Shown: piece after piece, positions 46,697 to 55,865 of the stretch
How the letters are laid out: each line of letters begins with the position of its first letter
Position numbering within the stretch: position 1 is the stretch's first letter
NCBI RefSeq assembly: GCF_030316845.1
Contig: NZ_JASZYS010000004.1
Coordinates: forward strand, 372,001-436,000
Source: Variovorax davisae
GTDB lineage: Bacteria; Pseudomonadota; Gammaproteobacteria; Burkholderiales; Burkholderiaceae_C
Direction of reading: 5' to 3'
DNA: 64,000 bases
The notes under the pieces: model-generated
The model's database searches: none
The model's input: the letters and a program-made list of their open reading frames with translations, nothing else
What the model was told of the DNA's origin: nothing
Translations under genes and position numbers: made by a program

Positions 46697-47212
46697 ATGC
46701 ATCGCTTCCTGTCGAAACCGGTCCGCGCGCTCGCCGGCCTTGCCTTGCTGTCGGCCGCGCAGGCCGGCTCGGCCCAGGGCCTGCCGCCCGGCGTGCGGCT
46801 GGGCATGTCGGCCGACGAACTGCAGGCGGCGCTGCCGGGTGCCGAGCGGGTGCCGCGGCCGCAACGCCTGGCCGGTGGCCTCGCCGGGGCCTGGCGGGCC
46901 GCGCCGACGCAGCTCGCAGGGCTGTCTTTCGAGCCGGTGTTCTTCTTCGCCGGCGGCCAGCTGCGGCGCGTGGAGTGGGTCGCCGCGACCGCTTCGGCGC
47001 CCGATCTGGGGGCCGCGGCCTTTGCCGAGATCGTCGCCTGGGGCCGCGACCGCTTCGGCCCCGAACTCGGCTCGAACGACCCGGGCAGCGCCTCTGCAGC
47101 CTGGGTGCAGGGCGATTGCGACGTCTACGCCCAGCGCATCAGCGATCCGCGCCATGCCAGCGTCCGGCTGGTCTACAAGGCGCGCCAGCTCAAGGACGCG
47201 AGCGAACTCTGA
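46697..47212 (+). CDS. Secreted hypothetical protein, 171 residues
   Basis: A signal peptide (about 1-27, ending AQAGSAQG) precedes a compact domain that starts PPGVRLGMSADELQAALPGAE, a pattern common in small periplasmic proteins that begin with a G-x-x-x-x-E-L-x-x-x-L-P helix. It has one pair-like cysteine context (QGDCDVYAQ) only. The ATG at 46697 suits the signal peptide. It converges with ureG, with 14 bases between stops. Function is unknown. Confidence 0.7.
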   Translation: MHRFLSKPVRALAGLALLSAAQAGSAQGLPPGVRLGMSADELQAALPGAERVPRPQRLAGGLAGAWRAAPTQLAGLSFEPVFFFAGGQLRRVEWVAATASAPDLGAAAFAEIVAWGRDRFGPELGSNDPGSASAAWVQGDCDVYAQRISDPRHASVRLVYKARQLKDASEL

Positions 47213-47226
47213 GCCGGGCGGGCCGA

Positions 47227-47877
47227 TCAGGCTTCGGCCAGCATCCCGCGTTCTTCGATGAAGGCCACCACCTCGGCCAGGCCGCTGCGGGTCTTGAGGT
47301 TGGTCATCACGAAGGGACGCTGCTTGCGCATGCGCCTGGTGTCGGCTTCCATCACGCCGAGGTCGGCCCCGACATGGGGCGCGAGGTCGGTCTTGTTGAT
47401 GACGAACAGGTCGCTCTTGGTGATGCCGGGGCCGCCCTTGCGCGGGATCTTCTCGCCGGCCGCGACGTCGATCACGTAGATCGTCAGGTCGGACAGCTCG
47501 GGGCTGAAGGTGGCCGCCAGGTTGTCGCCGCCCGATTCGACGAACACCACGTCGGCATCGGGGAACTGCGCCAGCATGCGGTCGATGGCCTCGAGGTTGA
47601 TCGACGCATCTTCCCGGATCGCGGTGTGCGGGCAGCCGCCGGTTTCCACGCCCATGATGCGTTCGGCCGGCAGCGCGCCGGCGACCGTCAGCAGGCGCTG
47701 GTCTTCCTTGGTGTAGATGTCGTTGGTGATCGCGATCAGGTCGTACTTGTCACGCATGGACTTGCACAGCATCTCGAGCAGCGTGGTCTTGCCGGAGCCG
47801 ACCGGGCCGCCGATGCCCACGCGCAGCGGCGGCAGCTTCTTGGTGCGGTGGGGGATGTGGTGGAGGGCGGAGGACAT
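47227..47877 (-). CDS. ureG: Urease accessory GTPase UreG
   Basis: UreG hydrolyses GTP to drive nickel delivery into apo-urease with UreE, UreF and UreD. The 216 residues have the P-loop [15 protein letters not shown], the family motifs [33 protein letters not shown] and the guanine-specific NKTDL. The CPH motif binds metal. It is the last gene of the operon. Confidence 0.97.
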   Translation of the reverse strand: MSSALHHIPHRTKKLPPLRVGIGGPVGSGKTTLLEMLCKSMRDKYDLIAITNDIYTKEDQRLLTVAGALPAERIMGVETGGCPHTAIREDASINLEAIDRMLAQFPDADVVFVESGGDNLAATFSPELSDLTIYVIDVAAGEKIPRKGGPGITKSDLFVINKTDLAPHVGADLGVMEADTRRMRKQRPFVMTNLKTRSGLAEVVAFIEERGMLAEA

Positions 47878-47891
47878 GGTGGGGGACGGGT

Positions 47892-48581
47892 TTAGCTTCT
47901 GAAAAGGCGCGAGTACTGGGTTTCGTGGCGGGCGGACAGCACGGCGAGCATGGGCGAGAAGGCTTGCCGCTCGTCATCCGCCAGTGTGATCGCATGATCG
48001 ACCGCCGGGGGAATTTCTGCCGCCAGCCGGCCGAGGATGCGTTGGCCGGCGCTCTGGCCGAGCGGCACCGCCTTGACCGCGGCGCCGATCATGTTCTCGG
48101 CCCAGCCGAAGGCGAAGGCCAGGCAGGCATCGCGCGCCGAGGCCTCGGTGCGGCTGGCGGCGAAGGCGAAGGCGATCGGATAGCTGGCGGGCAGGGTTTC
48201 GAAGACGGCCGCGGCGTCGGCATGGTGCAGCTTGAGCCATTCGACGAAGGAGCGGCCCATCTGCTCGGTCTGCAGCAGGAATTCGGCCGATTCGCGGGTC
48301 TGGAACACCCAGTCGTTGAGGGCGCGGATGCGGCCCGCGTCCGATTGCCGCCAGGCCGGGACGGCCTGCGCGACCACGGCCAGGTCGGCCCGGGCGAGCG
48401 CCAGGTGCAGCTGGTCGGCCAGCCAGTCGGAGACGGTGGGCTCGGTCGCAATGCCGGCGCCGTCGATGGCCGCCTCCAGCCCTTCGGAGTAGGAGAAGCC
48501 GCCGACCGGGAGCGCCGGCGAAGCCAGCCAGATCAGCTGCAGCAGGCTGCTGGCGGGCAGGGCGGCCGGCGCATCAGCCAT
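47892..48581 (-). CDS. ureF: Urease accessory protein UreF
   Basis: UreF is an all-helical protein that bridges UreD and UreG in the activation complex. The 229 residues include [21 protein letters not shown] near the start and the C-terminal [20 protein letters not shown] typical of the family. Its ATG overlaps the ureE stop by one base. Confidence 0.95.
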   Translation of the reverse strand: MADAPAALPASSLLQLIWLASPALPVGGFSYSEGLEAAIDGAGIATEPTVSDWLADQLHLALARADLAVVAQAVPAWRQSDAGRIRALNDWVFQTRESAEFLLQTEQMGRSFVEWLKLHHADAAAVFETLPASYPIAFAFAASRTEASARDACLAFAFGWAENMIGAAVKAVPLGQSAGQRILGRLAAEIPPAVDHAITLADDERQAFSPMLAVLSARHETQYSRLFRS

Positions 48582-49168
48582 CAGTGCGAGTGGCCGTGGG
48601 AATGGTCGTGGTCGTGGTCATGCGCGTGGCCCGCCTGCGACCCTGCATACGCATCCGGATGCAGCACCGGCCCGACGGGCGCCGCGCCGTGCGCATGCCC
48701 ATGGCCGCCGCCGTGGGCGCCGTAGGCTCCGCCTTCGGGCTCGAAGGCTTCCTCGGCCTCGCGCACGATCAGGTGCATCGAGCGCAGCATGGCGGCCAGC
48801 ACGTGGTCGGGCTCGATCTTCAGGTGGTCGGGCTTGAGCTCGATCGGCACGTGCCGGTTGCCCAGGTGGTAGGCCGCGCGCATCAGGTCGAACGGCGTGC
48901 CGTGGGCGCTGCAGTGCGTGATGACCAGCACCGGCTGCGGCGCGGCCACGACCTTGACCAGCGAGCCGTCCTCGGCCACCAGCACGTCGCCACCGCGCAC
49001 GGCGGTGCCACGCGGCAGGAAGACGCCGATCTGGCGGCCTTGCGAATCGGTGGTGTCGAAGCGGCTCTTCTGGCGCACGTCCCAGTCGAGTTCGACGGTG
49101 GCGGCGCGCTTGAGCAGGACGGCCGCGAGGCCGCCGCCCTGGGGCATGAGTTTGTTGGCTGTGAGCAT
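48581..49168 (-). CDS. ureE: Urease accessory nickel metallochaperone UreE
   Basis: UreE binds nickel and hands it to the UreG complex. The 195-residue protein has an N-terminal peptide-binding domain (about 1-75), a metal domain with [11 protein letters not shown], and a His/Asp/Gly-rich C-terminal tail (about 152-195, ending [12 protein letters not shown]) that can store several metal ions. The ATG at 49168 is chosen for homology; an upstream in-frame extension is not conserved. No clear ribosome site is seen. Confidence 0.95.
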   Translation of the reverse strand: MLTANKLMPQGGGLAAVLLKRAATVELDWDVRQKSRFDTTDSQGRQIGVFLPRGTAVRGGDVLVAEDGSLVKVVAAPQPVLVITHCSAHGTPFDLMRAAYHLGNRHVPIELKPDHLKIEPDHVLAAMLRSMHLIVREAEEAFEPEGGAYGAHGGGHGHAHGAAPVGPVLHPDAYAGSQAGHAHDHDHDHSHGHSH

Positions 49169-49225
49169 GACAGGCGAGAGGGTTCGGATAGGCGGATTGT
49201 CGATCCGCGCGCACCCCAACCGGGA

Positions 49226-50944
49226 CTAGAACAGAAAATACCGCTGCGTCATCGGCAGCGACACCGCCGGATCGCACACCAGCAGCTGCCCATCCGCGCG
49301 CACCGCGTAGGTCTGGTGGTCGATCTCCATCTTCGGCGTGAGCGCGTTGTGCACCATGTGCTGCTTGCGCACGCCGCGGACGTTCTTCACCGCGCTCAAG
49401 GTCTTGGCGAGGCCGTAGCGCTCGCCGATGCCCGCCGCCAGCCCGGCCTGCGAGACGAAGGTCAGCGAGCTCCTGGCGAGCGAGCCGCCATAGGCGCCGA
49501 ACATCGGCCGGTAGTGCACCGGCTGCGGCGTCGGGATCGACGCGTTGGGGTCGCCCATCGCGGCCATCGCGATCGTGCCGCCCTTGATGATCGTGAAGGG
49601 CTTGACGCCGAAGAAGGCCGGCTTCCAGACCACCAGGTCGGCCCACTTGCCGACCTCGATGCTGCCGACCTCGTGGGCGATGCCGTGCGCCAGCGCCGGG
49701 TTGATCGTGTACTTGGCGACATAGCGCTTGGCGCGGAAGTTGTCGTTGCGAGCGTTGTCCTCGGGCAGCTTGCCGCGCTGGCCCTTCATCTTGTGGGCGG
49801 TCTGCCAGCAGCGGATCACGATCTCGCCGACCCGGCCCATGGCCTGGCTGTCGGAGCTGAACATGCTGATCGCGCCGAGGTCGTGCAGGATGTCCTCGGC
49901 CGCGATGGTCTCCTTGCGGATGCGGCTCTCGGCGAAGGCCAGGTCCTCGGGGATGCCGGCGTCCAGGTGGTGGCACACCATCAGCATGTCGACGTGCTCG
50001 TCGAGCGTGTTCACGGTGTAAGGCATCGTCGGGTTGGTCGACGAGGGCAGGAAGTTGGCCTCGCCCACCACCCGCAGGATGTCGGGCGCATGGCCGCCGC
50101 CCGCACCCTCGGTATGGAAGGCGCAGATGCCGCGGCCCTTCACGGCGGCGATGGTGTTCTCGACGAAGCCCGATTCGTTGAGCGTGTCGCTGTGGATCGC
50201 GACCTGGGTGTCGGTGGCGTCGGCCACGTCCAGGCAGTTGCTGATCGCCGATGGCGTGGTGCCCCAGTCCTCGTGCAGCTTGAGTCCGATCACGCCGGCG
50301 TCGATCTGCTCGTGCAGCGACGCCGGCAGGCTGGCGTTGCCCTTGCCGAGAAAGCCGAGGTTCATCGGAAAGGCGTCGGCCGCCTGCAGCATGCGCTCGA
50401 TGTGCCAGGGGCCGGGCGTCGCGGTGGTCGCGAAGGTGCCGGTCGCGGGGCCGGTGCCGCCGCCGAGCATCGTCGTCACGCCGGAGGCCAGCGCCTCTTC
50501 GATCTGCTGCGGGCAGATGAAATGGATGTGGCTGTCGATGCCGCCCGCGGTGACGATGTTGCCCTCGCAACTGATCACCTCTGTGCCGGCGCCGATCACG
50601 ATGTCCACGCCCGGCTGCACGTCCGGGTTGCCGGCCTTGCCGATGGCGACGATGCGGCCGTCCTTCAGGCCGATGTCGGCCTTCACGATGCCCCAGTGGT
50701 CGAGGATCAGCGCATTGGTCATCACGGTGTCGACCGTGCCTTCGGCGCGCGTGCGCTGGCCCTGCGCCATGCCGTCGCGGATGGTCTTGCCGCCGCCGAA
50801 CTTGACTTCCTCGCCGTAGCCGCCGGCGTGCAGCGTGTAGTCTTCCTCGACCTCGATCACGAGGTCGGTGTCGGCCAGCCGCACGCGGTCGCCGACGGTG
50901 GGGCCGAAGATCTCGGCGTAGGCGCGTCGCCCGATGGTTGCCAT
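49226..50944 (-). CDS. ureC: Urease subunit alpha
   Basis: This is the catalytic subunit of urease, which splits urea to ammonia and carbamate at a dinickel site. The 572 residues show the nickel ligands in [12 protein letters not shown], the carbamylated lysine in GLKLHEDWG, and the flap with catalytic His in MLMVCHHLD and the following AFAESRIR. Length is normal. It starts directly at the ureB stop. Confidence 0.98.
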   Translation of the reverse strand: MATIGRRAYAEIFGPTVGDRVRLADTDLVIEVEEDYTLHAGGYGEEVKFGGGKTIRDGMAQGQRTRAEGTVDTVMTNALILDHWGIVKADIGLKDGRIVAIGKAGNPDVQPGVDIVIGAGTEVISCEGNIVTAGGIDSHIHFICPQQIEEALASGVTTMLGGGTGPATGTFATTATPGPWHIERMLQAADAFPMNLGFLGKGNASLPASLHEQIDAGVIGLKLHEDWGTTPSAISNCLDVADATDTQVAIHSDTLNESGFVENTIAAVKGRGICAFHTEGAGGGHAPDILRVVGEANFLPSSTNPTMPYTVNTLDEHVDMLMVCHHLDAGIPEDLAFAESRIRKETIAAEDILHDLGAISMFSSDSQAMGRVGEIVIRCWQTAHKMKGQRGKLPEDNARNDNFRAKRYVAKYTINPALAHGIAHEVGSIEVGKWADLVVWKPAFFGVKPFTIIKGGTIAMAAMGDPNASIPTPQPVHYRPMFGAYGGSLARSSLTFVSQAGLAAGIGERYGLAKTLSAVKNVRGVRKQHMVHNALTPKMEIDHQTYAVRADGQLLVCDPAVSLPMTQRYFLF

Positions 50945-51250
50945 TTACAGCTTTCCTTGCACGAGGCCGCGAAAGCCGTAGATCACGCGGTCACCCGAAA
51001 AATCGACCAGCTCGACCGTGCGCTGCTGGCCCGGCTCGAAGCGCACCGCCGTGCCCGAGGCGATGTTCAGCCGCATGCCGCGCGCGGCCTCGCGGTCGAA
51101 GCCCAGGGCGCCGTTGGTCTCGGCGAAGTGGTAGTGCGAGCCGACCTGGATCGGCCGGTCGGCGGTGTTCTGGACCACCAGCGTGATGGCGCGGCGGCCG
51201 GGGTTGAGGACGTGCGCGCCCTCGTCGGTGATGAGTTCGCCCGGGATCAT
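50945..51250 (-). CDS. ureB: Urease subunit beta
   Basis: This is a structural subunit of the (ABC)3 urease trimer, 101 residues. [32 protein letters not shown] and [21 protein letters not shown] (broken here for length as three parts) are hallmark segments. It ends with TAA immediately before the ureC start. Confidence 0.97.
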   Translation of the reverse strand: MIPGELITDEGAHVLNPGRRAITLVVQNTADRPIQVGSHYHFAETNGALGFDREAARGMRLNIASGTAVRFEPGQQRTVELVDFSGDRVIYGFRGLVQGKL

Positions 51251-51259
51251 CGATGCGCC

Positions 51260-51865
51260 TCAGGCCAGCGCGCCGCCGAGCAGCGCGACGCCGAACAGCG
51301 CCACCGCGGCGCCCGCGATGCGCGGCAGCCAGCGATGGCCGTGGCGCAGCGTCCAGCCGGCCGCGATGCCGGCTGCGTGCAGCAGCACGGTGGCGGCCAG
51401 CATGCCGGCCAGCGTCAGGGCGGCGCCCGATTCCCCGGCCAGTTCCTGGCCGTGCGCAACGCCATGGAAAACCGCGAAGACACCGACCAGCGCCGCGGCC
51501 GCGAGCGGCGGCAGGCGCCGTTGCGTGACGACGAGCAGGCCCAGCACCAGCAGGGAGGCCGCGATCATCGGCTCGACCGCAGGCAGCTGCACGCCGGACA
51601 GTCCGACCAGCGCGCCGGCCAGCAGCATCGTGGCGAAGCCCAGCGGCGCCCACAGCAGGTCGGGCCAGGCCCGGCGCGCGGTGAGGGCGCTCCAGAGGCC
51701 GACCGCCACCATCGCCGCCAGATGGTCGGCGCCGGTCAGCGGATGCATGAAGCCGGCGAGGAAGCCGTGGTGCAGGCCGGCGTCGACCCCGGTGTGGGCG
51801 CTGGCGGCCAGCGGCAGCGCGGCGAGCAGCAAGGCGAGGGCAGGTGCGGTGCGGGTGAGTCGCAT
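51260..51865 (-). CDS. ureJ: HupE/UreJ-family membrane protein, probable nickel permease
   Basis: This 201-residue inner-membrane protein has a signal-like first segment (ending ASAHTG) and about six spans. The HupE/UreJ motif HPLTGADHLAAMVAVGLW carries conserved His and Asp residues for metal passage, and a second motif is FHGVAHGQE. It lies between ureA and ureB, a common order in this family of operons, and supports nickel supply to urease. Confidence 0.93.
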   Translation of the reverse strand: MRLTRTAPALALLLAALPLAASAHTGVDAGLHHGFLAGFMHPLTGADHLAAMVAVGLWSALTARRAWPDLLWAPLGFATMLLAGALVGLSGVQLPAVEPMIAASLLVLGLLVVTQRRLPPLAAAALVGVFAVFHGVAHGQELAGESGAALTLAGMLAATVLLHAAGIAAGWTLRHGHRWLPRIAGAAVALFGVALLGGALA

Positions 51866-51900
51866 GGGGTGATGTCCTGGGTGTTGTTCGAATAGGTCGT

Positions 51901-52203
51901 TCAGACGATCGGCTGGTGCACGGTCACCAGCTTGGTGCCGTCGGGAAAGGTGGCTTCGACCTGGATGTCCGGGATCATCTCGGCGATGCCGTCCATGACG
52001 TCGGCCCGGGTCAGCACGGCGCGGCCCTCGCTCATCAGGGCGGCGACGCTCTTGCCGTCGCGCGCGCCCTCCATCACCGCCGCCGAGATCAGGGCCACGG
52101 CCTCGGGGTAGTTGAGCTTGAGCCCGCGGGCCCGGCGCCGTTCGGCCAGCAGGGCGGCGGTGAAGATCAGCAGCTTGTCTTTTTCGCGCGGTGTGAGTTC
52201 CAT
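51901..52203 (-). CDS. ureA: Urease subunit gamma
   Basis: This is the smallest structural subunit, 100 residues, starting [20 protein letters not shown] and containing [10 protein letters not shown] and [11 protein letters not shown]. It is the first urease gene in the window. The usual upstream ureD is not present; instead a transporter-kinase gene runs divergently. Expression probably depends on the sigma-54-type promoter at 52257-52272. Confidence 0.97.
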   Translation of the reverse strand: MELTPREKDKLLIFTAALLAERRRARGLKLNYPEAVALISAAVMEGARDGKSVAALMSEGRAVLTRADVMDGIAEMIPDIQVEATFPDGTKLVTVHQPIV

Positions 52204-52256
52204 GGGTGCGGAGGTGGCGTCTGGGGGCAGGCCATTATTGGGCAGTCACCGATCGT

Positions 52257-52272
52257 TGCAACAGTCGTGCCG
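52257..52272 (-). promoter_or_regulatory. Sigma-54 promoter for the urease operon
   Basis: On the minus strand the site reads CGGCACG-ACTG-TTGCA. It matches the TGGCACG-N4-TTGCW consensus at all fixed positions except the first base, with GG and GC correctly spaced. Predicted transcription start is about 52246, giving a 43-base leader to ureA. Confidence 0.72.
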
Positions 52273-52288
52273 TGGCACGAAAGCTGCA
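52273..52288 (+). promoter_or_regulatory. Sigma-54-type promoter for the transporter-kinase gene
   Basis: TGGCACG-AAAG-CTGCA matches the consensus except for one T to C change in the minus-12 element. It lies back to back with the urease promoter; both use arms of the palindrome TCGTGCC-GT-GGCACGA (52265-52280). Predicted start is base 52299, the same as the best GTG codon, which would make the message leaderless. Confidence 0.5.
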
Positions 52289-52301
52289 CCAATGCGGTGT
52301 G
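52285..52301. promoter_or_regulatory. NtrC-like binding site
   Basis: TGCACC-AATGC-GGTGTG agrees with the NtrC half-site pattern TGCACC-N5-GGTGCA in ten of twelve bases. It lies just upstream of the urease sigma-54 promoter and overlaps the minus-12 element of the divergent one. Confidence 0.45.
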
Positions 52302-55300
52302 GATCTCCCAGCCGTCTCCCCCGCTCCGAGCGACGAAGCGCCGCAGCGCATCGTCAAGGTCCGGCGCGACTACAACAGCTGGGTCGCCCGCGAGACGCTG
52401 GAGGACTACGCGCTGCGCTACACGCCGCAGCGCTTCCGCCGGATGTCCGAGTGGCGGGTCGCCAGCACGGCCTTCGGCGGCGCCGCCTCGTTCCTGATCC
52501 TGGAGGCGGTCGGCGCCACGCTGCTGGTGCAGTACGGCTTCGCCAACGCCTTCTGGGCCATCCTGTGCACCGGGCTGATCATCTTCCTGGCCGGGCTGCC
52601 GATCAGCGTCTACGCCGCGCGCTACGGCGTCGACATGGACCTGCTCACGCGCGGCGCCGGCTTCGGCTACATCGGCTCGACCCTGACCTCGCTCATCTAC
52701 GCCTCGTTCACCTTCATCTTCTTCGCGCTGGAGGCCGCGGTGATGGCCTATGCGCTCGAGCTCGCGCTCGGCATCCCGCCGATCTGGGGTTACCTCATCT
52801 GCGCGCTGGTCGTGATCCCCCTGGTCACGCACGGCATCTCGGCCATCAGCTGGCTGCAGGTCTGGACCCAGCCGGTCTGGCTGCTGATGCTGGTCGTGCC
52901 CTTCGGCTACGTGCTGGCGCGCGATCCTGGTGCGTTCGCCGGGGTGACGCACTACATCGGTTCCAAATCGAAGCTGGACGGCTTCGATCTGCACCTCTTC
53001 GGTGCCGCGCTGACCGTCGGCATCGCCCTCATCACCCAGATGGGCGAGCAGGCCGACTACCTGCGCTTCATGCCGGCACGCACGGCCGCCAACCGCGGCC
53101 GCTGGTGGGCCGGCGTGCTGGCCGGCGGTCCGGGCTGGGTGGTGCTCGGCGTGCTCAAGATGCTGGGGGGCGCCTTGCTCGCCTACCTGGCGATCAGCCA
53201 CATGGTGCCGCCCGAGCGCGCGGTCGATCCGAACCAGATGTACCTGGCGGCCTACGAGTACGTGTTCCCGAACTACGGCTGGGCGGTGGCCGCGACCGCG
53301 ATCTTCGTCGTCATCTCGCAGCTCAAGATCAACGTCACCAACGCCTATGCCGGCTCGCTGGCCTGGAGCAACTTCTTCTCGCGCGTCACGCACAGCCATC
53401 CGGGCCGCGTGGTGTGGGTGGTGTTCAACGCGCTGATCGCCTTCATGCTGATGGAGATGAACGTGTTCGAGGCGCTGGGCGACGTGCTGGGCCTCTACGC
53501 CAACATCGCGATCGCCTGGATGATGGCGGTGGTGGCCGACCTGGTCATCAACAAGCCGCTGGGCCTGTCGCCGCCGGGCATCGAGTTCAAGCGCGCCCAC
53601 CTGTGGGACATCAACCCGGTCGGTGTCGGCGCGATGGCGCTGGCCTCGGGGCTGTCGATCACCGCCCACCTCGGCGTCTTCGGGCCCCTGGCGCAGGCCT
53701 TCTCGGCCCTGATCGCACTCGGCACCGCCTTCGTCGCATCGCCGTTGATCGCCTGGGCCACGCGCGGCAAGTACTACATTGCGCGGGTCTCCAGCGAGGG
53801 CGGTGCCGCGCCCTTCGCGCCGTCGACGCAGCGCTCGGCGATCCGCTGGGCGCGGGTCGAATCGGGCGCCGGCAGCTACCGCCGGCTGGTCACGCAGCGC
53901 TGCGTGATCTGCGAGCGGGAATACGAAGGCCCGGACATGGCGCACTGCCCCGCCTACCAGGGCGCCATCTGTTCGCTCTGCTGCACCCTGGACGCGCGCT
54001 GCGGCGACCTCTGCAAGCCGCAGGCGAGCCTGTCGGCGCAATGGTCGGGTGCGCTGCGCTGGCTGTTGCCGCGCCGCGTCTGGCCCTACCTCGACACCGG
54101 GCTCGGCCATTTCCTGCTGCTGATGCTGATCGTCGTGCCCCTGCTGGCCGGCGTCTTCGGCGTGCTGTACCAGCAGGAGCTGCGCGCGCTCGGGGACGCG
54201 CTGCTGGGCGAGGGCGCCCAGGCCAGCACCCAGCCGGCCGCGCTGCGCTCGGGTTTCCTCAAGGCCTACATGGCGCTGCTGGTGATCGCGGGCATCGTCG
54301 CCTGGTGGCTGGTGCTGGCGCACCAGAGCCGCAAGGTGGCGCAGGAGGAATCGAACCGCCAGACCCACCTGCTGGTGCGCGAGATCGAGCTGCACCGCAA
54401 GACCGACCGCGCGCTGCAGGCGGCCAAGCAGAGCGCCGACCAGGCGCGCGGCATCGCCGAGGAGGCCAAGCGCGCGGCCGACCAGGCCAACCAGGCCAAG
54501 AGCCGCTACATCAGCGCCATCAGCCACGAGCTGCGCACGCCGCTCAACAGCATCCTGGGCTATGCGCAGCTGATGGGCGAGGATGCGGCCGTGCCGCCGC
54601 ATCGCCGGCAGGCGGTGGCGGTGATCAGGCGCGGCGGCGAGCACCTGCTGTCACTGATCGAGGGCACGCTGGACATCGCCCACATCGAGGCCGGCAAGCT
54701 GACCTTGAATGCGCGCCCGATGCAGTTCGCCGACCTGATGAGCGAGCTGGCCGACATGTTCGAGCTGGCCGCCGAGGAGAAGGGCCTCGCTTTCCGCTTC
54801 GAGCCCAGCGGCAGCCTGCCCGAGCTGGTGCGCGCGGACGAGAAGCGGGTGCGGCAGATCCTCATCAACCTGCTGGGCAATGCGATCAAGTTCACCGCCG
54901 CGGGGCAGGTCACGCTGCGGCTGCGCTATGCGCGCGAGTTCGCCGCGATCGAGATCGAGGACACCGGTCCGGGCATGTCGGCCGAGGAGCTCGGGCGCAT
55001 CTTCGAGCCCTTCGCGCGCGGCGCCACGGCCGGACCGGCGGCACCCGGCGCCGGCCTGGGGCTGACCATCGCCAAGATGCTGATCGACCTGATGGGCGGC
55101 GAGATGAACGTGCAGAGCACGCCCGGCGCCGGCTCGGTGTTCAGCCTGCGGCTGTTCCTGCCGCGCGTGCACGAGCTGCCCGCCGGCAGCGGCCGTCGCG
55201 TGCCGGCGCCCGTGGCGCGGCTGCGGCGCGGCTACGAGGGCGGCCGGCGGCGCCTGCTGGTGGTCGACAACGAGGAAGCCGATCGCGAGCTGCTGGTGCA

Positions 55301-55865
55301 GGTGCTGGCGCCGCTGGGCTTCGAGCTGCGCACCGCCGCCAGCGGCCATGACGCGCTGGACCTGGTCGCGGCCGGCTGGCGTCCGGATGCGATGTTCGTC
55401 GACCTCGCGATGCCCGGCATCGACGGCTGGGAGACCATCCGCCGGTCGCGTGCGCTCGGGCTGGCCGACGCCGCGGTGGCGATCGTCTCGGCCAACGCCT
55501 TCGACAAGCGCCTCGACAACGACGTCGGCATCACGCCCGACGATTTCTTCGTCAAGCCGGTGCGCCACAGCGAGCTGCTCGACTGGCTCGAACGCCGGCT
55601 CGGCATCCGCTGGACCGAGCATCCGGCCGCGGCGCCGGTGGCCCAGCCGGCCGCGGTGGTGCTGCCCTCCACGGCGCGCTTGCGCGCGCTCGAGGAGGCG
55701 GTGGGCCTGGGCTATTTTCGAGGCATCATGAATCAACTCGACGACATCGACGCGGCCGAGCCCGAATGCGCGGCCTGGACCGATGCCCAGCGCGCGCTGG
55801 CGCGGCAATTCCAGTTCGAGGCCATGAGCCGGGCCTTGAGCGCGGCCGCCGGGACGACGCCATGA
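52299..55865 (+). CDS. NCS1 transporter fused to a hybrid histidine kinase
   Basis: This is an 1188-residue sensor (numbering from the GTG at 52299). An NCS1-type nucleobase/hydantoin permease domain (about 49-494, roughly twelve spans) comes first, then an eight-cysteine cluster (about 535-572). Two further spans (about 601-624 and 655-675) and a coiled coil lead to a histidine kinase with H743 in ISHELRTP, N box LLGNAIKF and G box DTGPGM. A receiver domain (about 985-1105) has Asp1035 (FVDLAMPGIDG), and a short helical end follows. Transporter-kinase fusions can sense transport of their substrate. Start is uncertain: GTG codons at 52206 and 52272 are in frame but lie upstream of the predicted transcript start. 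It overlaps its response regulator gene by ATGA and is divergent from urease. Confidence 0.87.
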   Translation: MDLPAVSPAPSDEAPQRIVKVRRDYNSWVARETLEDYALRYTPQRFRRMSEWRVASTAFGGAASFLILEAVGATLLVQYGFANAFWAILCTGLIIFLAGLPISVYAARYGVDMDLLTRGAGFGYIGSTLTSLIYASFTFIFFALEAAVMAYALELALGIPPIWGYLICALVVIPLVTHGISAISWLQVWTQPVWLLMLVVPFGYVLARDPGAFAGVTHYIGSKSKLDGFDLHLFGAALTVGIALITQMGEQADYLRFMPARTAANRGRWWAGVLAGGPGWVVLGVLKMLGGALLAYLAISHMVPPERAVDPNQMYLAAYEYVFPNYGWAVAATAIFVVISQLKINVTNAYAGSLAWSNFFSRVTHSHPGRVVWVVFNALIAFMLMEMNVFEALGDVLGLYANIAIAWMMAVVADLVINKPLGLSPPGIEFKRAHLWDINPVGVGAMALASGLSITAHLGVFGPLAQAFSALIALGTAFVASPLIAWATRGKYYIARVSSEGGAAPFAPSTQRSAIRWARVESGAGSYRRLVTQRCVICEREYEGPDMAHCPAYQGAICSLCCTLDARCGDLCKPQASLSAQWSGALRWLLPRRVWPYLDTGLGHFLLLMLIVVPLLAGVFGVLYQQELRALGDALLGEGAQASTQPAALRSGFLKAYMALLVIAGIVAWWLVLAHQSRKVAQEESNRQTHLLVREIELHRKTDRALQAAKQSADQARGIAEEAKRAADQANQAKSRYISAISHELRTPLNSILGYAQLMGEDAAVPPHRRQAVAVIRRGGEHLLSLIEGTLDIAHIEAGKLTLNARPMQFADLMSELADMFELAAEEKGLAFRFEPSGSLPELVRADEKRVRQILINLLGNAIKFTAAGQVTLRLRYAREFAAIEIEDTGPGMSAEELGRIFEPFARGATAGPAAPGAGLGLTIAKMLIDLMGGEMNVQSTPGAGSVFSLRLFLPRVHELPAGSGRRVPAPVARLRRGYEGGRRRLLVVDNEEADRELLVQVLAPLGFELRTAASGHDALDLVAAGWRPDAMFVDLAMPGIDGWETIRRSRALGLADAAVAIVSANAFDKRLDNDVGITPDDFFVKPVRHSELLDWLERRLGIRWTEHPAAAPVAQPAAVVLPSTARLRALEEAVGLGYFRGIMNQLDDIDAAEPECAAWTDAQRALARQFQFEAMSRALSAAAGTTP

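Noticed and set aside
48584-51895. A 1103-codon plus-strand open frame
   Set aside because: It is antisense to the urease operon, whose subunits are unmistakable on the other strand.
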